Source: Streptomyces sp. NBC_00483
Lineage (GTDB): Bacteria > Actinomycetota > Actinomycetes > Streptomycetales > Streptomycetaceae
Direction: 5' to 3'
DNA length: 64,000 bases
Assembly (NCBI RefSeq): GCF_036013745.1
Contig: NZ_CP107880.1
Location: forward strand, 1,612,001 to 1,676,000
Shown: in pieces, positions 7,665 to 17,047 of the stretch
Layout: each line of letters starts with the position of its first letter
Position numbering within the stretch: the stretch's first letter is position 1
Translations under genes and position numbers: made by a program
Notes under the pieces: generated by a model
What the model was told of the DNA's origin: nothing
Seen by the model: the letters and a program-made list of their open reading frames with translations, nothing else
Databases searched by the model: none

Positions 7665-9302
7665 TCAGGCGTCCGAGCGCCGCCCCGCGCGCGCCCGCAC
7701 GACGGCCCAGCCGAGGCCCCCGACACCGATCGCGACGAGCAGCGCCTCGGGCCACTCGCCCGCGCGCGTGGCGAGCGTCTGCGACGTCCGCTTCGGGACG
7801 TCGGCGATCAGGGTCGCCGGCTCGAACATGCCGGTCTGCTGCTCGATCGTGCCATCGGCCCGGATCACGGCGCTGACCCCGCTGGTGACCGGGACCATCA
7901 CGGCCCGGCCGTGCTCGACGGCCCGCACCCGGTCCATGGCGAGCTGCTGGTACGTCATCTGGCTGCGCTCGAACGTCGCGTTGTTGCTCGGCACGGACAG
8001 GATCTGCGCGCCTTCCCGGACCTGGTCGCGCACCGTGGCGTCGAACGCGGCCTCGTAGCAGGTCACGTTGCCGACCTTGGTGCCCGCCATGTCGAAGACG
8101 ACGGCCTTCTTGCCGGGTACGAACTCGCCCGCCCGGTCGACGTCCTTGCTGAAGATCCGGAAGAAGCTGCGGTACGGCATGGTCTCGCCGAAGGGCTGCA
8201 AGCGCCGCTTGTCGTAGACGGCGCCCGGGCCCGTCTTCGGGTCCCACTGGATGAGCCGGTTCCGGGGCTTGCCGTCCGCCGGGGTCACGACAGCTCCCAC
8301 CGAGATGGGCACTCCGACGGCCTGCGCGGCCTTGGTGATCTCGTCGTAGGCGTCCTGGTTGACGTACGGGTCGATGTCCGAGGAGTTCTCCGGCCACAGC
8401 ACCAGGTCCGGGCGCTTCACCTGTCCCGACTTGATCTTCGCGGCGAGCTTCATGGTCTCGCGCACGTGATAGTCGAGCACGGCGCGGCGCTGGGCGTTGA
8501 AGTCGAGGCCCATGCGCGGCACGTTGCCCTGGATGAGCGCCACGCGCGCGGTGCCCGCCTCGGCGCCGGTCGCCACGAAGGGCATCGCGACCGCTCCGGC
8601 GACGACCGGAGCGACGGTGAACGCGGCCGCGGCGGCAATGCCCTTGTCCTTCAAGAAGGACAAGCCCTTGAGAGGCGACGCGTCCTCGGACGAGGCCCGG
8701 CGCACCTTCCTGACGCGCAGCGCGAGGGCCCCGAGCCCGAAGCCGCACAGGACCACACCGAAGCCGAGAAGCGGAGTGCCACCCAGCGAAGCGAGGGGCA
8801 GGAACACCCCACTGGGCTGCCCGAACGCGACCTTCCCCCAAGGGAATCCACCGAACGGGGCACGCGCACGCAGCGCCTCGGACGCGATCCAGACCCCACT
8901 GGCCCACAGCGGCCACAGCGGAAGCCGCGACACGTAGGCAATGCCCATGCCCGCGAGCGAGACCAGCAGTGCCTCCGCGGCGGCGAGCGCCAGCCACGGC
9001 AGCGGACCGACGTCGACGCCGGTCCAGGAGAGCAGCGGCACCAAGTAGGCGAGCCCGAAGGCCAGGCCGAGTCCGAAGCCCGCCCTCAACCGCCGCCCGT
9101 ACACAGCCACGCCGAACAGTGCGAAGGAGATCGGCGCGAGCCACGGGAGCTCGCGCGGCGGAAAGCTCACGTACAGGAGCAGCCCGGCGATCACCGCGAA
9201 CGCGAGGGGCACGAAACGCCGCAGGTGAGAACGGACCTTCGAGAGCACAGACTGCTCTGCGGGCTCGTCCGACGGGGCTACGGGAGGTGCGGTGGCGGTC
9301 AC
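7665..9302 (-). CDS. lnt: Apolipoprotein N-acyltransferase
   Basis: This 545-residue enzyme has an N-terminal bundle of hydrophobic helices (from about residue 30 to 240) and a C-terminal nitrilase-like domain. The catalytic Glu, Lys and Cys are recognisable in LVLWPENSSD, YDKRRLQPFGE and NVTCYEAAFD. Lnt adds the third acyl chain to the N-terminal cysteine of lipoproteins at the outer face of the membrane. Streptomycetes are known to encode Lnt homologues despite being monoderm. The start is a GTG at 9302 (VTATAPPVAPSDEP); upstream in-frame sequence is Arg-rich and not helix-like. It is transcribed divergently from the O-antigen-ligase-like gene. Confidence 0.9.
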   Translation of the reverse strand: MTATAPPVAPSDEPAEQSVLSKVRSHLRRFVPLAFAVIAGLLLYVSFPPRELPWLAPISFALFGVAVYGRRLRAGFGLGLAFGLAYLVPLLSWTGVDVGPLPWLALAAAEALLVSLAGMGIAYVSRLPLWPLWASGVWIASEALRARAPFGGFPWGKVAFGQPSGVFLPLASLGGTPLLGFGVVLCGFGLGALALRVRKVRRASSEDASPLKGLSFLKDKGIAAAAAFTVAPVVAGAVAMPFVATGAEAGTARVALIQGNVPRMGLDFNAQRRAVLDYHVRETMKLAAKIKSGQVKRPDLVLWPENSSDIDPYVNQDAYDEITKAAQAVGVPISVGAVVTPADGKPRNRLIQWDPKTGPGAVYDKRRLQPFGETMPYRSFFRIFSKDVDRAGEFVPGKKAVVFDMAGTKVGNVTCYEAAFDATVRDQVREGAQILSVPSNNATFERSQMTYQQLAMDRVRAVEHGRAVMVPVTSGVSAVIRADGTIEQQTGMFEPATLIADVPKRTSQTLATRAGEWPEALLVAIGVGGLGWAVVRARAGRRSDA

Positions 9303-9498
9303 CCGGGGAGTGTACGGCGCGCCGCTGTCACGCCGACATGCCGGTCGGCGGGCGCCCCGCGTCGACCGCGCAGGCGGATCGTTCCTGTGCAACACCGGCC
9401 CGCCTCGGCCCACCAGCCGTTACGGTGTGCCCAAGTCCCCGATGCCGCGGCCACTTCCGGCCACGCATCCGGGGCCCGTCTACGTCGGGGGGCGGCGG

Positions 9499-10584
9499 AT
9501 GGGTGCGACGGGGTGGTCAGCGGGTGCGGCGACAGATGCTGCGCTGGAACGGCGTGGTGGAGCGTCCGATGCCATCGGGGTCGCGGTCCTCGGGTGTTGC
9601 GCGGCATGGTCCCTGATCAGCGCGACGGCACGCGCGGGCAGACCGGAAGGCGTGCTCCTGGCCGTGCTCGCCGTGATCGCGGGGTTCGCGTGCGGACGCA
9701 TCGGCGGGGCGCTCGTCCCGGTCGCCTCGTCCTGTGCGGTCGGACTCGGCGGCCTGTGCCTCGCGCTCACCGCTCCGTACGCGGTGCCCACACCTGATGT
9801 CGTGACGCCGATGGGCCGGGTCGGCGCGACCGCGGCGCTGCTCGCCCTGTCCACGGGGGCGCTGTGCTGCGCGGCCTGGTCGGCGCGGCGGCGGGCTGCG
9901 CGGATCGCGCTGCACCTCTTGGCGGCGGGCAGCGTGGTGGTGGCCGCCGTCGTCGACTCACCGGGCGGGATGACGGCGTGCGCCGGCGTCGTCCTGTGCT
10001 CGCTCGCGGCGGCCCGCCTACGACGCCGGGCGATCGGCCTGAGCGGTCTCGGCCTCTCCACGGCCGTCATGGCCGGTCTCGGTGTGGCGCTCGCCAAGAA
10101 CGTCCTGCCGTCCGGCCCGACGGCCTCCCTGGAGGCGTGGCTCTCGCCGCGGCGGATCCTGCTGTGGCGCGACGCCCTGCACCTCGCCGAGAACGATCCC
10201 GCCCTGGGCACGGGCCCCGGACGCTTCGAGGACCTCAGCCCGACGCTCGCGCAGTCGCCGCTCTCCGACGGCAAGCCGCACTCCGCCGTCCTCCAGATGG
10301 CGGCCGAGCAGGGACTCGTCGGCGTCCTGCTGCTCGCAACGGCCTACTGCTGGCTGCTGTACGTCCTGTGGCGCTCGGCGCGGTCGACCCAGGTGGTGCT
10401 GGCGGCGGGTGCGGCGCTGACCGCGGTGGCCGCGATGGCGCTGGTAGGCAACGCGCTCAGCTTCACGACCGTGACGGCGGGCGTGGGCCTGCTCGCCGGG
10501 ATCGGCACGGCCGAACCGTTCACGGACGGGCCGCCGGACGACGACGTGGCCGCCCCGGAATTCCTCCGGAGCGGCCACGACTGA
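9499..10584 (+). CDS. O-antigen ligase / polymerase-like membrane protein
   Basis: The 361-residue protein has about ten hydrophobic segments. Its C-terminal pattern, LLWRDALHLAENDPALGTGP then GRFEDLSP and HSAVLQMAAEQGLVGVLLL, is typical of the Wzy_C/O-antigen ligase family. Members transfer or polymerise lipid-linked glycans on the outer face of the membrane. In a Gram-positive host the likely role is in cell-envelope or secreted glycan assembly. ATG 9499 follows a G-rich stretch (GGGGGGCGGCGG) that can act as ribosome-binding site; the upstream in-frame extension is low-complexity. The glycan is unknown. Confidence 0.75.
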   Translation: MGATGWSAGAATDAALERRGGASDAIGVAVLGCCAAWSLISATARAGRPEGVLLAVLAVIAGFACGRIGGALVPVASSCAVGLGGLCLALTAPYAVPTPDVVTPMGRVGATAALLALSTGALCCAAWSARRRAARIALHLLAAGSVVVAAVVDSPGGMTACAGVVLCSLAAARLRRRAIGLSGLGLSTAVMAGLGVALAKNVLPSGPTASLEAWLSPRRILLWRDALHLAENDPALGTGPGRFEDLSPTLAQSPLSDGKPHSAVLQMAAEQGLVGVLLLATAYCWLLYVLWRSARSTQVVLAAGAALTAVAAMALVGNALSFTTVTAGVGLLAGIGTAEPFTDGPPDDDVAAPEFLRSGHD

Positions 10585-10606
10585 GTTGACCCGCCGGGTC
10601 CTGCGG

Positions 10607-11170
10607 TCAGACGACCGGACCCGCGTGCGGCCGCTTCAGGCGGTCGCGGATATGCCGCACCGCGCCCTCCGCGTCGTCCACGGTCACCGTGAACCTGCGG
10701 CCGTCACCGAGGACGAGCACCACGCCCTCGCCGCGCCGCACCACGACGGCCGTGCCGATCTCCGGGCGCCAGCGGTAGCCCCAGCCGCCCCACTGCCGGG
10801 GCGTGACGCGGGGCGCGAAGTCCGCCTCGACCACATGGGCGAGCGGGATACGGCGGCGCGGGAGGCCCACGTGGCCGCAGCGCACCTCGAGGTGGTCCTT
10901 GTCGACCTTCACCGCGACGTGGAGGAAGGCGAGGGTGCCGAACAGGATGAGCAGGCCCACGGCGATCAGGCCGACCACGGACATGGCCAGGGCGAGTATG
11001 CCGGTGGCCCAGGAGTTGTCCACGGCCAGCTCGATGCCCAGAGCCAGGCAGGCGAGCCCGCCACAGGCCAGGATCCACTGCACACGGTTGTGTGCGCGGC
11101 CGGTCCAGATGTCGGTCACGGGGGCGGAAGAGCGTCGCCCTGAGTGCTCGTCGGGGGCGTGTTCCCTCAT
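10607..11170 (-). CDS. Conserved membrane protein with PH-like C-terminal domain
   Basis: The 187-residue product has two adjacent hydrophobic helices (VQWILACGGLACLALGIEL and GILALAMSVVGLIAVGLLIL) then a soluble beta-rich tail (KVDKDHLEVRCGHVGLPRRR through VVLVLGDGRRFTVTVDDAEG). This layout resembles small actinobacterial membrane proteins with a bacterial PH-like domain. Function is unknown. Two ATGs are possible, 11188 and 11170; neither has a strong ribosome-binding site and 11170 (MREHAPDEHSG) is a tentative choice. It overlaps no neighbour and faces the O-antigen-ligase-like gene tail to tail. Confidence 0.65.
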   Translation of the reverse strand: MREHAPDEHSGRRSSAPVTDIWTGRAHNRVQWILACGGLACLALGIELAVDNSWATGILALAMSVVGLIAVGLLILFGTLAFLHVAVKVDKDHLEVRCGHVGLPRRRIPLAHVVEADFAPRVTPRQWGGWGYRWRPEIGTAVVVRRGEGVVLVLGDGRRFTVTVDDAEGAVRHIRDRLKRPHAGPVV

Positions 11171-11260
11171 GGAATCGAGCCTACTCATGTTCCGCGGGTC
11201 CGGCACCGGCTTGCGCAGCCTTGTGGGCCGGACCGGGCTGAGCCGGGCCGGTGCGGTCGC

Positions 11261-12046
11261 TCAGCCCGCGTGGCTCAGCGCCTGGAGGTCACGGCCTTCC
11301 GCGTAGGCGAGTGCCTCCTTGGGAAGCGTGTCCTCCCGGCCGCCCAGCAGCACCGTGAGCCTGCCGCGCGCATCGGACCCGGCCTGCGGGCCCTCGCCGA
11401 TCCGGCGCAGCGCCTGCGCGGCGACGGCGCCCGCGCTGCTGTGCAGGGCGAGCAGGTCCGCGTCGGGCTGCTGCACCGCGGAGCGGATACGCTCCGCGAC
11501 CAGCTCGTAATGGGTGCATCCCAGGACGACGGCCCTTACATCACGGGGCGTGAGGGCGGCCGCGGCCTCGATGGCACGGTCGATGCCCTCCTCGTCGGCC
11601 CACTGCACCGCGTCGGCGAGGCCAGGGCAGGGCACCTCGGTGACCTGGGCGCCGCCTCCGAAGTCCCGGATCAGCGCCTGCTGGTAGGGGCTTCCGGTGG
11701 TCGCGGGCGTGGCCCAGATGGCGACCTGGCCGCCGCCCGCGGCAGCGGGCTTGATCGCGGGGACGGTGCCGATGACGGGGATCTGCGGCTCGAGCCGGGC
11801 GCGCACGGCGGGCAGTGCGTGCACGGAGGCGGTGTTGCAGGCGATGATCAGCGCGTCCGGGCCGTGCGCGGCGGCGACCTCGGCGACGGCGAGCGCCCGC
11901 TCGGCCACGTCCTCGGGCGTGCGCGGCCCCCACGGCATGGTCTCCGGGGCGGAGGAGAGCACGAGGTCGGCGTCCGGGCGCAGGCGCCGTACCGCCGCAG
12001 CGGCCGCGAGCAGTCCGATTCCCGAGTCCATCAGCGCGATCTTCAC
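11261..12046 (-). CDS. Aspartate/glutamate racemase family protein (MurI-like)
   Basis: The 261-residue enzyme has the glutamate racemase signatures: MDSGIG at the N-terminus, the first catalytic cysteine in ACNTAS (Cys70) and the second in VLGCTHYE (Cys177). These enzymes interconvert L- and D-glutamate by a two-base cysteine mechanism, supplying D-Glu for peptidoglycan. Streptomycetes often carry more than one homologue; this one lacks the usual DSGVGG spacing after the first motif (DSGIGLLAAA), so it could be a paralogue with another amino-acid substrate. It is divergent from the HpnB-like gene, with about 60 bp between the starts. Confidence 0.8.
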   Translation of the reverse strand: MKIALMDSGIGLLAAAAAVRRLRPDADLVLSSAPETMPWGPRTPEDVAERALAVAEVAAAHGPDALIIACNTASVHALPAVRARLEPQIPVIGTVPAIKPAAAGGGQVAIWATPATTGSPYQQALIRDFGGGAQVTEVPCPGLADAVQWADEEGIDRAIEAAAALTPRDVRAVVLGCTHYELVAERIRSAVQQPDADLLALHSSAGAVAAQALRRIGEGPQAGSDARGRLTVLLGGREDTLPKEALAYAEGRDLQALSHAG

Positions 12047-12105
12047 CCGGAAACCATAGACGATCGGTCCGACAATGCCCGTGCCGGTGGGGCAGACTGC
12101 GGCGG

Positions 12106-13269
12106 ATGGACGTCGTTGTGTGGATCACCGCGGCTTCGCTCGCCGCATGGCTGTGGCTACTGCTGTGCCAGGGCTTCTTCTGGCGTACGGACCTGCGCCT
12201 GCCACCGCGCACCGAGCCCGGAAGCTGGCCGGATGTGTGCATTGTGGTGCCGGCCCGCGACGAGGCGGAGGTGCTGCCGGACAGCCTGCCGTCCCTGCTC
12301 GCCCAGGACTATCCGGGGCGGGCGGAGATCTTCCTGGTGGACGACGGCAGCTCGGACGGCACGGGCGAGGTGGCACGCACCCTCTCGGAGCGGTTCGGCG
12401 GGCTCCCCCTCACGGTCGACTCACCCGGCGAGCCGCCCCCGGGCTGGACCGGAAAGCTGTGGGCGGTGCGGCACGGCATCGGCCTGGCACGCGCGCGTGA
12501 CCCCGAGTTCCTCCTGCTGACCGACGCCGACATCGCGCATGAGCCGGACAGCCTGCGGGAGTTGGTGGCGGCGGCGCGCACGGGCTGCTTCGACCTGGTG
12601 TCGCAGATGGCGCGGCTGCGGGTGGAGAGCGTGTGGGAGCGGCTGGTCGTGCCCGCGTTCGTGTACTTCTTCGCGCAGCTGTACCCGTTCCGTTGGATCA
12701 CACGGCAGGGCGCACGCACGGCCGCCGCGGCGGGCGGCTGCGTGCTGCTGCGCACCGAGGCGGCCGAGCGGGCGCGGATCCCGGACGCGATCCGGCAGGC
12801 GGTCATCGACGACGTGTCGCTCGCACGGGCCGTGAAGCGGTCCGGTGGGCGCATCTGGCTGGGCCTCGCCGAGCGCGTCGACAGCGTGCGGCCGTATCCG
12901 CGCCTCGCGGATCTGTGGCGCATGGTGTCCCGCAGCGCATACGCACAGCTGCGGCACAACCCGCTGGTGCTGCTCGCCACCGTGCTGGGGCTTGCCCTGG
13001 TCTACCTGGTGCCGCCCGCGGCGCTGTTCGTCGGCCTGTTCTCGGGCAGCGCGCCGGCCGCACTGCTCGGCGCGCTCGCCTGGGCGGTGATGGCGGGAAC
13101 GTACATCCCCATGCTGCGCTACTACCGGCAGACGCTGTGGCTGGCGCCGCTACTGCCGTTCACCGCGCTGCTGTACCTCCTGATGACGGTGGATTCCGCT
13201 GTGCAGCACTACAGGGGGCAGGGCGCGGCCTGGAAGGGGCGTACGTACGCCGCGCCCGATCGAGGGTGA
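12106..13269 (+). CDS. Family 2 glycosyltransferase, HpnB-like membrane protein
   Basis: The 387-residue protein begins with a membrane helix (VVVWITAASLAAWLWLLLCQ). A GT-A domain follows with PDVCIVVPARDEAEVLPDSL, LVDDGSSDGTGE, the metal-binding LLTDADIAHEP and VIDDVSLARAVKR. Three or four C-terminal helices complete it. The size and topology match hopene-associated glycosyltransferases (HpnB), which act in hopanoid or related lipid glycosylation. Streptomycetes make hopanoids, but no other hopanoid gene is visible nearby, so the acceptor lipid is uncertain. Its stop is 18 bp from the stop of the convergent TerD-family gene. Confidence 0.8.
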   Translation: MDVVVWITAASLAAWLWLLLCQGFFWRTDLRLPPRTEPGSWPDVCIVVPARDEAEVLPDSLPSLLAQDYPGRAEIFLVDDGSSDGTGEVARTLSERFGGLPLTVDSPGEPPPGWTGKLWAVRHGIGLARARDPEFLLLTDADIAHEPDSLRELVAAARTGCFDLVSQMARLRVESVWERLVVPAFVYFFAQLYPFRWITRQGARTAAAAGGCVLLRTEAAERARIPDAIRQAVIDDVSLARAVKRSGGRIWLGLAERVDSVRPYPRLADLWRMVSRSAYAQLRHNPLVLLATVLGLALVYLVPPAALFVGLFSGSAPAALLGALAWAVMAGTYIPMLRYYRQTLWLAPLLPFTALLYLLMTVDSAVQHYRGQGAAWKGRTYAAPDRG

Positions 13270-13287
13270 ACACCTCGCCGCGGAACG

Positions 13288-14490
13288 CTACTTGCGGCCC
13301 CGTGTCCAGTTCATGCCCCACCCGTAGGCGCGGTCCACGGTGCGCTGCGGGCTGACGCCCCGGTCAGGGACGAGATAGCGGGCCTCGCGCTGCACGGTCA
13401 GGTCGCCGCCGTCGTTCGTGAGCAGGGCGAGCGCGCACACCGTGGAGGGCACCGTGCACTCGTCCAGGGAGAAGTCGATCGGGGCGCCGTGCGCCGGTTG
13501 GAGCGTGACCGTCGCATGGAGGTCGGCAAAACTGCGCGCGCCTTCGTAGATGGTCACGAAGACGAGGATGCGGCGGAACGCGTCCGTGCGGTCGAGGTTG
13601 ATGGTGAGGTTCTCGCCGGCGGTCAGGCCTCCGCTGCGGTCGTCGCCGTCGAGGTGGATGTACGGGGCCTCGCCCAGCGCCCCGAAGGCGTTGCCGAGGG
13701 CCTGCACCACTCCCTTGCGCCCGTCGGCCAGTTCGTACAGGGCGCACAGGTCGAGGTCGAGGCTCCGGGCGCGCCTGCTCCCCCGGCCGCCGAACTGCTT
13801 GAGCACCTCCCAGTTGAGGTTCACGCGCAGGGCGCCGGACGTACCGCCCTGCTTCGCCAGGGAGACGGTCGGAGCGGCCTTCGTCAGCGTCACCTTGGTC
13901 GGTTGCACGGGCGCCGCGCGTGTGGGCGTCGCCGATGGCGCGGCGGCGGGCGGCGCCGCCTGCTTCGGTTCGTCCACCGTGATGCCGTAGTCCCTCGCGA
14001 GGCCCGCCAGGCCGCTGTCGTAGCCCTGGCCCACGGCCCGGAACTTCCAGGCTCCCTGACGGCGGTACAGTTCACCGAGGACAAAAGCTGTCTCCACCGT
14101 CGCGTCCGCGCTTTCGTAGCGGGCGAGTTCGGCCCCGTCCGCCGCGTCGACGACGCGGACGTACAGGCCAGGCACCTGTCCGAACGCCCCGCCGTCCGCG
14201 GACGCCGCGAGGACCACCCGCTCGATGGCGGGCTCCACGCGCGCGAGGTCGACGAAGAGGGTGTCCGTGACGGTGCCCCCGCTGGTGGACCTGCCCTCGT
14301 GCCGGACCGCCCCGGAGGCGTGCGTCGGCTGGTTGTAGAACACGAAGTCCGCGTCCGAGCGGACCTTTCCGGAAGCGAGCAGGAGCGCCGAGGCGTCGAC
14401 GTCGGGTACACCGGGGCCTGAACGTCGGCCCAATTCGACGCGTACGGCGGTAGCAGGCACCCCGACATTCGACCCTTTAGCCATTGTCAT
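13288..14490 (-). CDS. TerD-family stress protein, two TerD-type domains
   Basis: The 400-residue protein fuses two domains. The N-terminal one has TerD features ([56 protein letters not shown]). The C-terminal one, after an Ala/Pro linker (about residues 178-205), has the matching [27 protein letters not shown] and [12 protein letters not shown]. Aspartate-rich strands in this family bind calcium. TerD proteins are tied to tellurite and membrane-stress responses and are very common in Streptomyces, often in several paralogues. The start ATG 14490 has GGGGCG 5 bp upstream; an ATG two codons later is also possible. Confidence 0.85.
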   Translation of the reverse strand: MTMAKGSNVGVPATAVRVELGRRSGPGVPDVDASALLLASGKVRSDADFVFYNQPTHASGAVRHEGRSTSGGTVTDTLFVDLARVEPAIERVVLAASADGGAFGQVPGLYVRVVDAADGAELARYESADATVETAFVLGELYRRQGAWKFRAVGQGYDSGLAGLARDYGITVDEPKQAAPPAAAPSATPTRAAPVQPTKVTLTKAAPTVSLAKQGGTSGALRVNLNWEVLKQFGGRGSRRARSLDLDLCALYELADGRKGVVQALGNAFGALGEAPYIHLDGDDRSGGLTAGENLTINLDRTDAFRRILVFVTIYEGARSFADLHATVTLQPAHGAPIDFSLDECTVPSTVCALALLTNDGGDLTVQREARYLVPDRGVSPQRTVDRAYGWGMNWTRGRK

Positions 14491-14750
14491 GTCCGCCCCA
14501 AACGCCTGCCCTCGGCTTACCGTCCAACCTATTCCCTGGAGCCTTCCGGCTCCCAGAGGCCCGTTCGAAGATCACTGGCCAACCGCCGGTAACCCCCCGA
14601 AATTTTGGGCTCTACAGGAAATCTGCCCCGGGCGACGACCGTTTTCCCCAAGTTCGCTCGCATTGAGGACGCGCGGTCACACACGACACGCAAAAGAACC
14701 CTCTTATCGGTCTACCCCAACGACCACATCGTGGGCTTAACTTATGTGTC
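14491..14750. other. Divergent control region between TerD and DUF6643-like genes
   Basis: This 260-bp gap holds no supported gene. It is A/T-richer than its flanks and must contain promoters for the leftward TerD gene and the rightward proline-rich protein. A hairpin, GGAGCC-TTCC-GGCTCC (14538-14553), lies in what would be the TerD leader. The rightward gene has no Shine-Dalgarno, and TTAACTTAT lies just upstream of its ATG, which would fit a leaderless or short-leader transcript. Confidence 0.45.
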
Positions 14751-15194
14751 ATGACCTCCCCCCGCTCCACATATGGCGGCGGTTACTACTCCGCGCCGTC
14801 CTTCCCGGACACTCCGATCTACGACTCACTCGTCGCGGAACGGGGTACGCCGCAGATCGCCCCGATCCGGGTTCCCTCCGCGTACGAAAGCAACAGCCAC
14901 CTGCCGGCGCTGCCTGCCGCGCTGCCCGCCCTGCCGTCGGCGCCCTCCGCGCCCTCGCCGCAGTACGGCTATCCGCACCCGCAGAACGCCCCGATGCAGG
15001 CGGCCCCGACCGCGTACATTCCGCAGCAGGCGAGCGCCCAGCGCGGCTATCCGGGCCAGCAGGCCCAGCAGCAGCCGCAGCGTCCCGCGCCCGGCCAGGC
15101 GACCGGTTACGAGGCAATGCGCCCGGCCACGCCGCGGCCCGCCCCCGCGCCGTACGAGGATCCGTACAACCGCCAGCAGTACCGCGGTTACTGA
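14751..15194 (+). CDS. Proline/glutamine-rich small protein, DUF6643-like
   Basis: The 147-residue protein has an ordered-looking N-terminus (MTSPRSTYGGGYYSAPSF, PDTPIYDSLVAERGTPQ). A low-complexity tail follows, rich in Pro, Ala, Gln and Tyr, with GY and PQY repeats ending in DPYNRQQYRGY. I recognise the N-terminus as that of a family found across Streptomyces (DUF6643); the function is unknown. No clear Shine-Dalgarno precedes the ATG. Two tandem hairpins follow the stop codon and probably terminate the transcript. Confidence 0.75.
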   Translation: MTSPRSTYGGGYYSAPSFPDTPIYDSLVAERGTPQIAPIRVPSAYESNSHLPALPAALPALPSAPSAPSPQYGYPHPQNAPMQAAPTAYIPQQASAQRGYPGQQAQQQPQRPAPGQATGYEAMRPATPRPAPAPYEDPYNRQQYRGY

Positions 15195-15202
15195 CCCGAC
15201 AC

Positions 15203-15256
15203 GGCCGGAACGCTCCGGCCCACCACAGCAGCCACGGGCGATGTCCGTGGCTGCTG
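15203..15256 (+). terminator. Two tandem hairpins after the DUF6643-like gene
   Basis: Hairpin 1 is GGCCGGA-ACGC-TCCGGCC (15203-15220). Hairpin 2 is a perfect 12-bp stem CAGCAGCCACGG / CCGTGGCTGCTG (15226-15237 and 15245-15256) with a 7-nt loop. They start 8 bp past the stop and end 14 bp before the next start codon. There is no T-tract, as is common in Streptomyces terminators. Hairpin 2 could also hinder translation of the MOSC gene on a read-through transcript. Confidence 0.7.
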
Positions 15257-15270
15257 GCAGAATTACCGGC

Positions 15271-16095
15271 ATGTCGCAGCCAGTACTCAGTTCGATCCAT
15301 GTCCACCCGCTCAAGGCGGTTCGGGGGCACGCTCCGCGCGAGGCCGCCGTGGAGCCGTGGGGCCTGGCAGGGGACCGGCGCTGGGTGCTGGTGGGCACGG
15401 ACGACAAGATCGTCACCCAACGGCCGCATCCGCGCCTGGCGTTGGCCGCCGCCGAGCAACTGCCCGGCGGCGGCGTTCGCGTGTCGGCTCCGGGCATGGA
15501 CCCGCTGACCGTCGAGATACCCGGGCCGCGGGAGACGACCACGATCGAGGTCTGGTCGGACAAGGTCGAGGCGGTCCCCGCCGACCGCGCGGCCCACGCG
15601 TGGTGGAGTGCGTACCTGGGCACCGAGATACGCCTGCTGCATCTGGACGACCCGGCGACCAGACGCCCCATCGACCCGAAGTACGCGCGCCCGGGCGAGA
15701 CAGTGAGTTTCGCCGACGGCTACCCGCTGCTCCTGACGACGCTCTCCTCGCTCGACGCCCTCAACTCCTTGATCGCTCAAGGTGACCACGCCGACGAGGG
15801 CCCGCTGCCCATGAACCGGTTCCGGCCGAATGTCGTCGTCTCCGGCACGCCTCCGTGGGCGGAGGACGACTGGTCGCGCATCGCGATCGGGGACGTCACC
15901 TTCCGTATCACCAAGAAGAGCGGCCGCTGCGTGGTCACGACGACGAACCAGCAGACCGCGGAGCGTGGCAAGGAACCCCTGCGCACGCTGGCGCGACACC
16001 GCCGCTTCGGCGACCAACTGTGCTTCGGCACGAACCTGGTGCCCGAGTCGACGGGCACCGTGCGTATCGGAGATCCCTTGAGGATCCTCGAATAA
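15271..16095 (+). CDS. MOSC domain-containing protein
   Basis: The 274-residue protein has an N-terminal MOSC_N beta-barrel-like part (SSIHVHPLKAVRGHAPREA, GDRRWVLVGTDDK) and a C-terminal MOSC domain (MNRFRPNVVVSG, DVTFRITKKSGRCVVTTTNQ, FGTNLVPESTG). The cysteine in SGRCVV corresponds to the conserved MOSC cysteine thought to coordinate molybdenum cofactor. Relatives include mARC-type N-hydroxylated-compound reductases and uncharacterised flavin/Moco proteins. ATG 15271 directly begins the family sequence. No molybdenum cofactor gene is nearby. Confidence 0.85.
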   Translation: MSQPVLSSIHVHPLKAVRGHAPREAAVEPWGLAGDRRWVLVGTDDKIVTQRPHPRLALAAAEQLPGGGVRVSAPGMDPLTVEIPGPRETTTIEVWSDKVEAVPADRAAHAWWSAYLGTEIRLLHLDDPATRRPIDPKYARPGETVSFADGYPLLLTTLSSLDALNSLIAQGDHADEGPLPMNRFRPNVVVSGTPPWAEDDWSRIAIGDVTFRITKKSGRCVVTTTNQQTAERGKEPLRTLARHRRFGDQLCFGTNLVPESTGTVRIGDPLRILE

Positions 16096-16280
16096 CCGTC
16101 ATCCGGCTGGGGAACCCGGCGCCGCGGCATGCTCGTTGAGAGACAATGGCAGTGTCGGAAGCGCCGGTGGGCAGGGGCGAGCCAGGACCTGGAGCCAGGT
16201 GACGTCGCTCTCTCTTCTCTCCTCCGGCATGCGGGCGCTGCCGTTCGGGGTTATGACAGACCCGGAAGGGGGTGCAGACC

Positions 16281-16886
16281 GTGCGAGCGTTGATCGGGCT
16301 ATGGCGCTGGCGTCACAATCCGGTGTGCCGCGGGACCGACCTGGCAGAGGCCTGGGTCGCCCTGGTCGCACTGTTCCTCATCGTCGTCGCCGCGCCGCTG
16401 GCCGGCGTCGTCGCGGGGTCCATGTCGCGTGACGCTCTGTATCGCTCCGTGGAGGAGCAGCGCAGCATGCGCCACGAGGTGACGGCGACCGTGGTGCACA
16501 AGGTGGCACAGCCGCCGCTCGATCCCGACCCGGAGACCTCCACGGCGCGTGACGCACACACACGCGTGGTGGCGACCTGGAAGGCGCCGGACGGTTCGAC
16601 CCGGCAGGACCGCGTCGTCGCCGCCCTCACCACCCCGCACCGCGGCGACAAGTTCACCGTGTGGACCGACGACCAGGGCCGCGCCGTCGGCCGGCCCCTC
16701 GACCGGCCCACCGCCGCCACGCACGCGGCGCTCGCCGGATTCGGTGCGGCCGTCGCCGTCACCGGCCTGGTGGAAGGCACCCGGCGCCTGGTCCTGTGGC
16801 GCATGCTGCGCCGCCGGTACGCGCGTTGGGACAGCGCCTGGGACATCGCCGGACCCGACTGGGGCAGGACCGGCACGGGCAGCTGA
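16281..16886 (+). CDS. Membrane protein related to the Rv1733c family
   Basis: The 201-residue protein has a helix near the N-terminus (AWVALVALFLIVVAAPLAGVV) and another near residue 160 (AATHAALAGFGAAVAVTGLV). Between them is an extracytoplasmic domain with EVTATVVHKV, RVVATWKAPDGSTR and GDKFTVWTDDQGR. This two-helix plan with the same loop motifs is seen in the mycobacterial Rv1733c family, whose function is unknown. A GTG at 16281 was chosen over the GTG at 16272 because GGAAGGGG at 16264-16271 is then correctly spaced. Confidence 0.75.
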   Translation: MRALIGLWRWRHNPVCRGTDLAEAWVALVALFLIVVAAPLAGVVAGSMSRDALYRSVEEQRSMRHEVTATVVHKVAQPPLDPDPETSTARDAHTRVVATWKAPDGSTRQDRVVAALTTPHRGDKFTVWTDDQGRAVGRPLDRPTAATHAALAGFGAAVAVTGLVEGTRRLVLWRMLRRRYARWDSAWDIAGPDWGRTGTGS

Positions 16887-17047
16887 CCGCCGCCCACAGG
16901 CTCGTCGCTCTGGTCAACTGCCGTGCTCCGCGCACGCTACGGTGGAGCCACCTTTTGGCAGGCAGAGCGCAGGAAGCAGCCAGGGACAGCGCCCCGCGAG
17001 GCGCGCACAACTTCCTGCGTAAGACGAGGTGGGGGCAGATCAGCGCC

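Noticed and set aside
11261-12046. Annotating the MurI-like gene as the housekeeping glutamate racemase
   Set aside because: The catalytic cysteines fit, but the DSGIGLL N-terminus departs from the usual motif and streptomycetes often have a second copy, so only family membership is claimed.
14489-14740. Small rightward frame in the TerD/DUF6643 gap
   Set aside because: No ribosome-binding site, poor third-position GC and no helix or motif; the region is better explained as promoter and leader.
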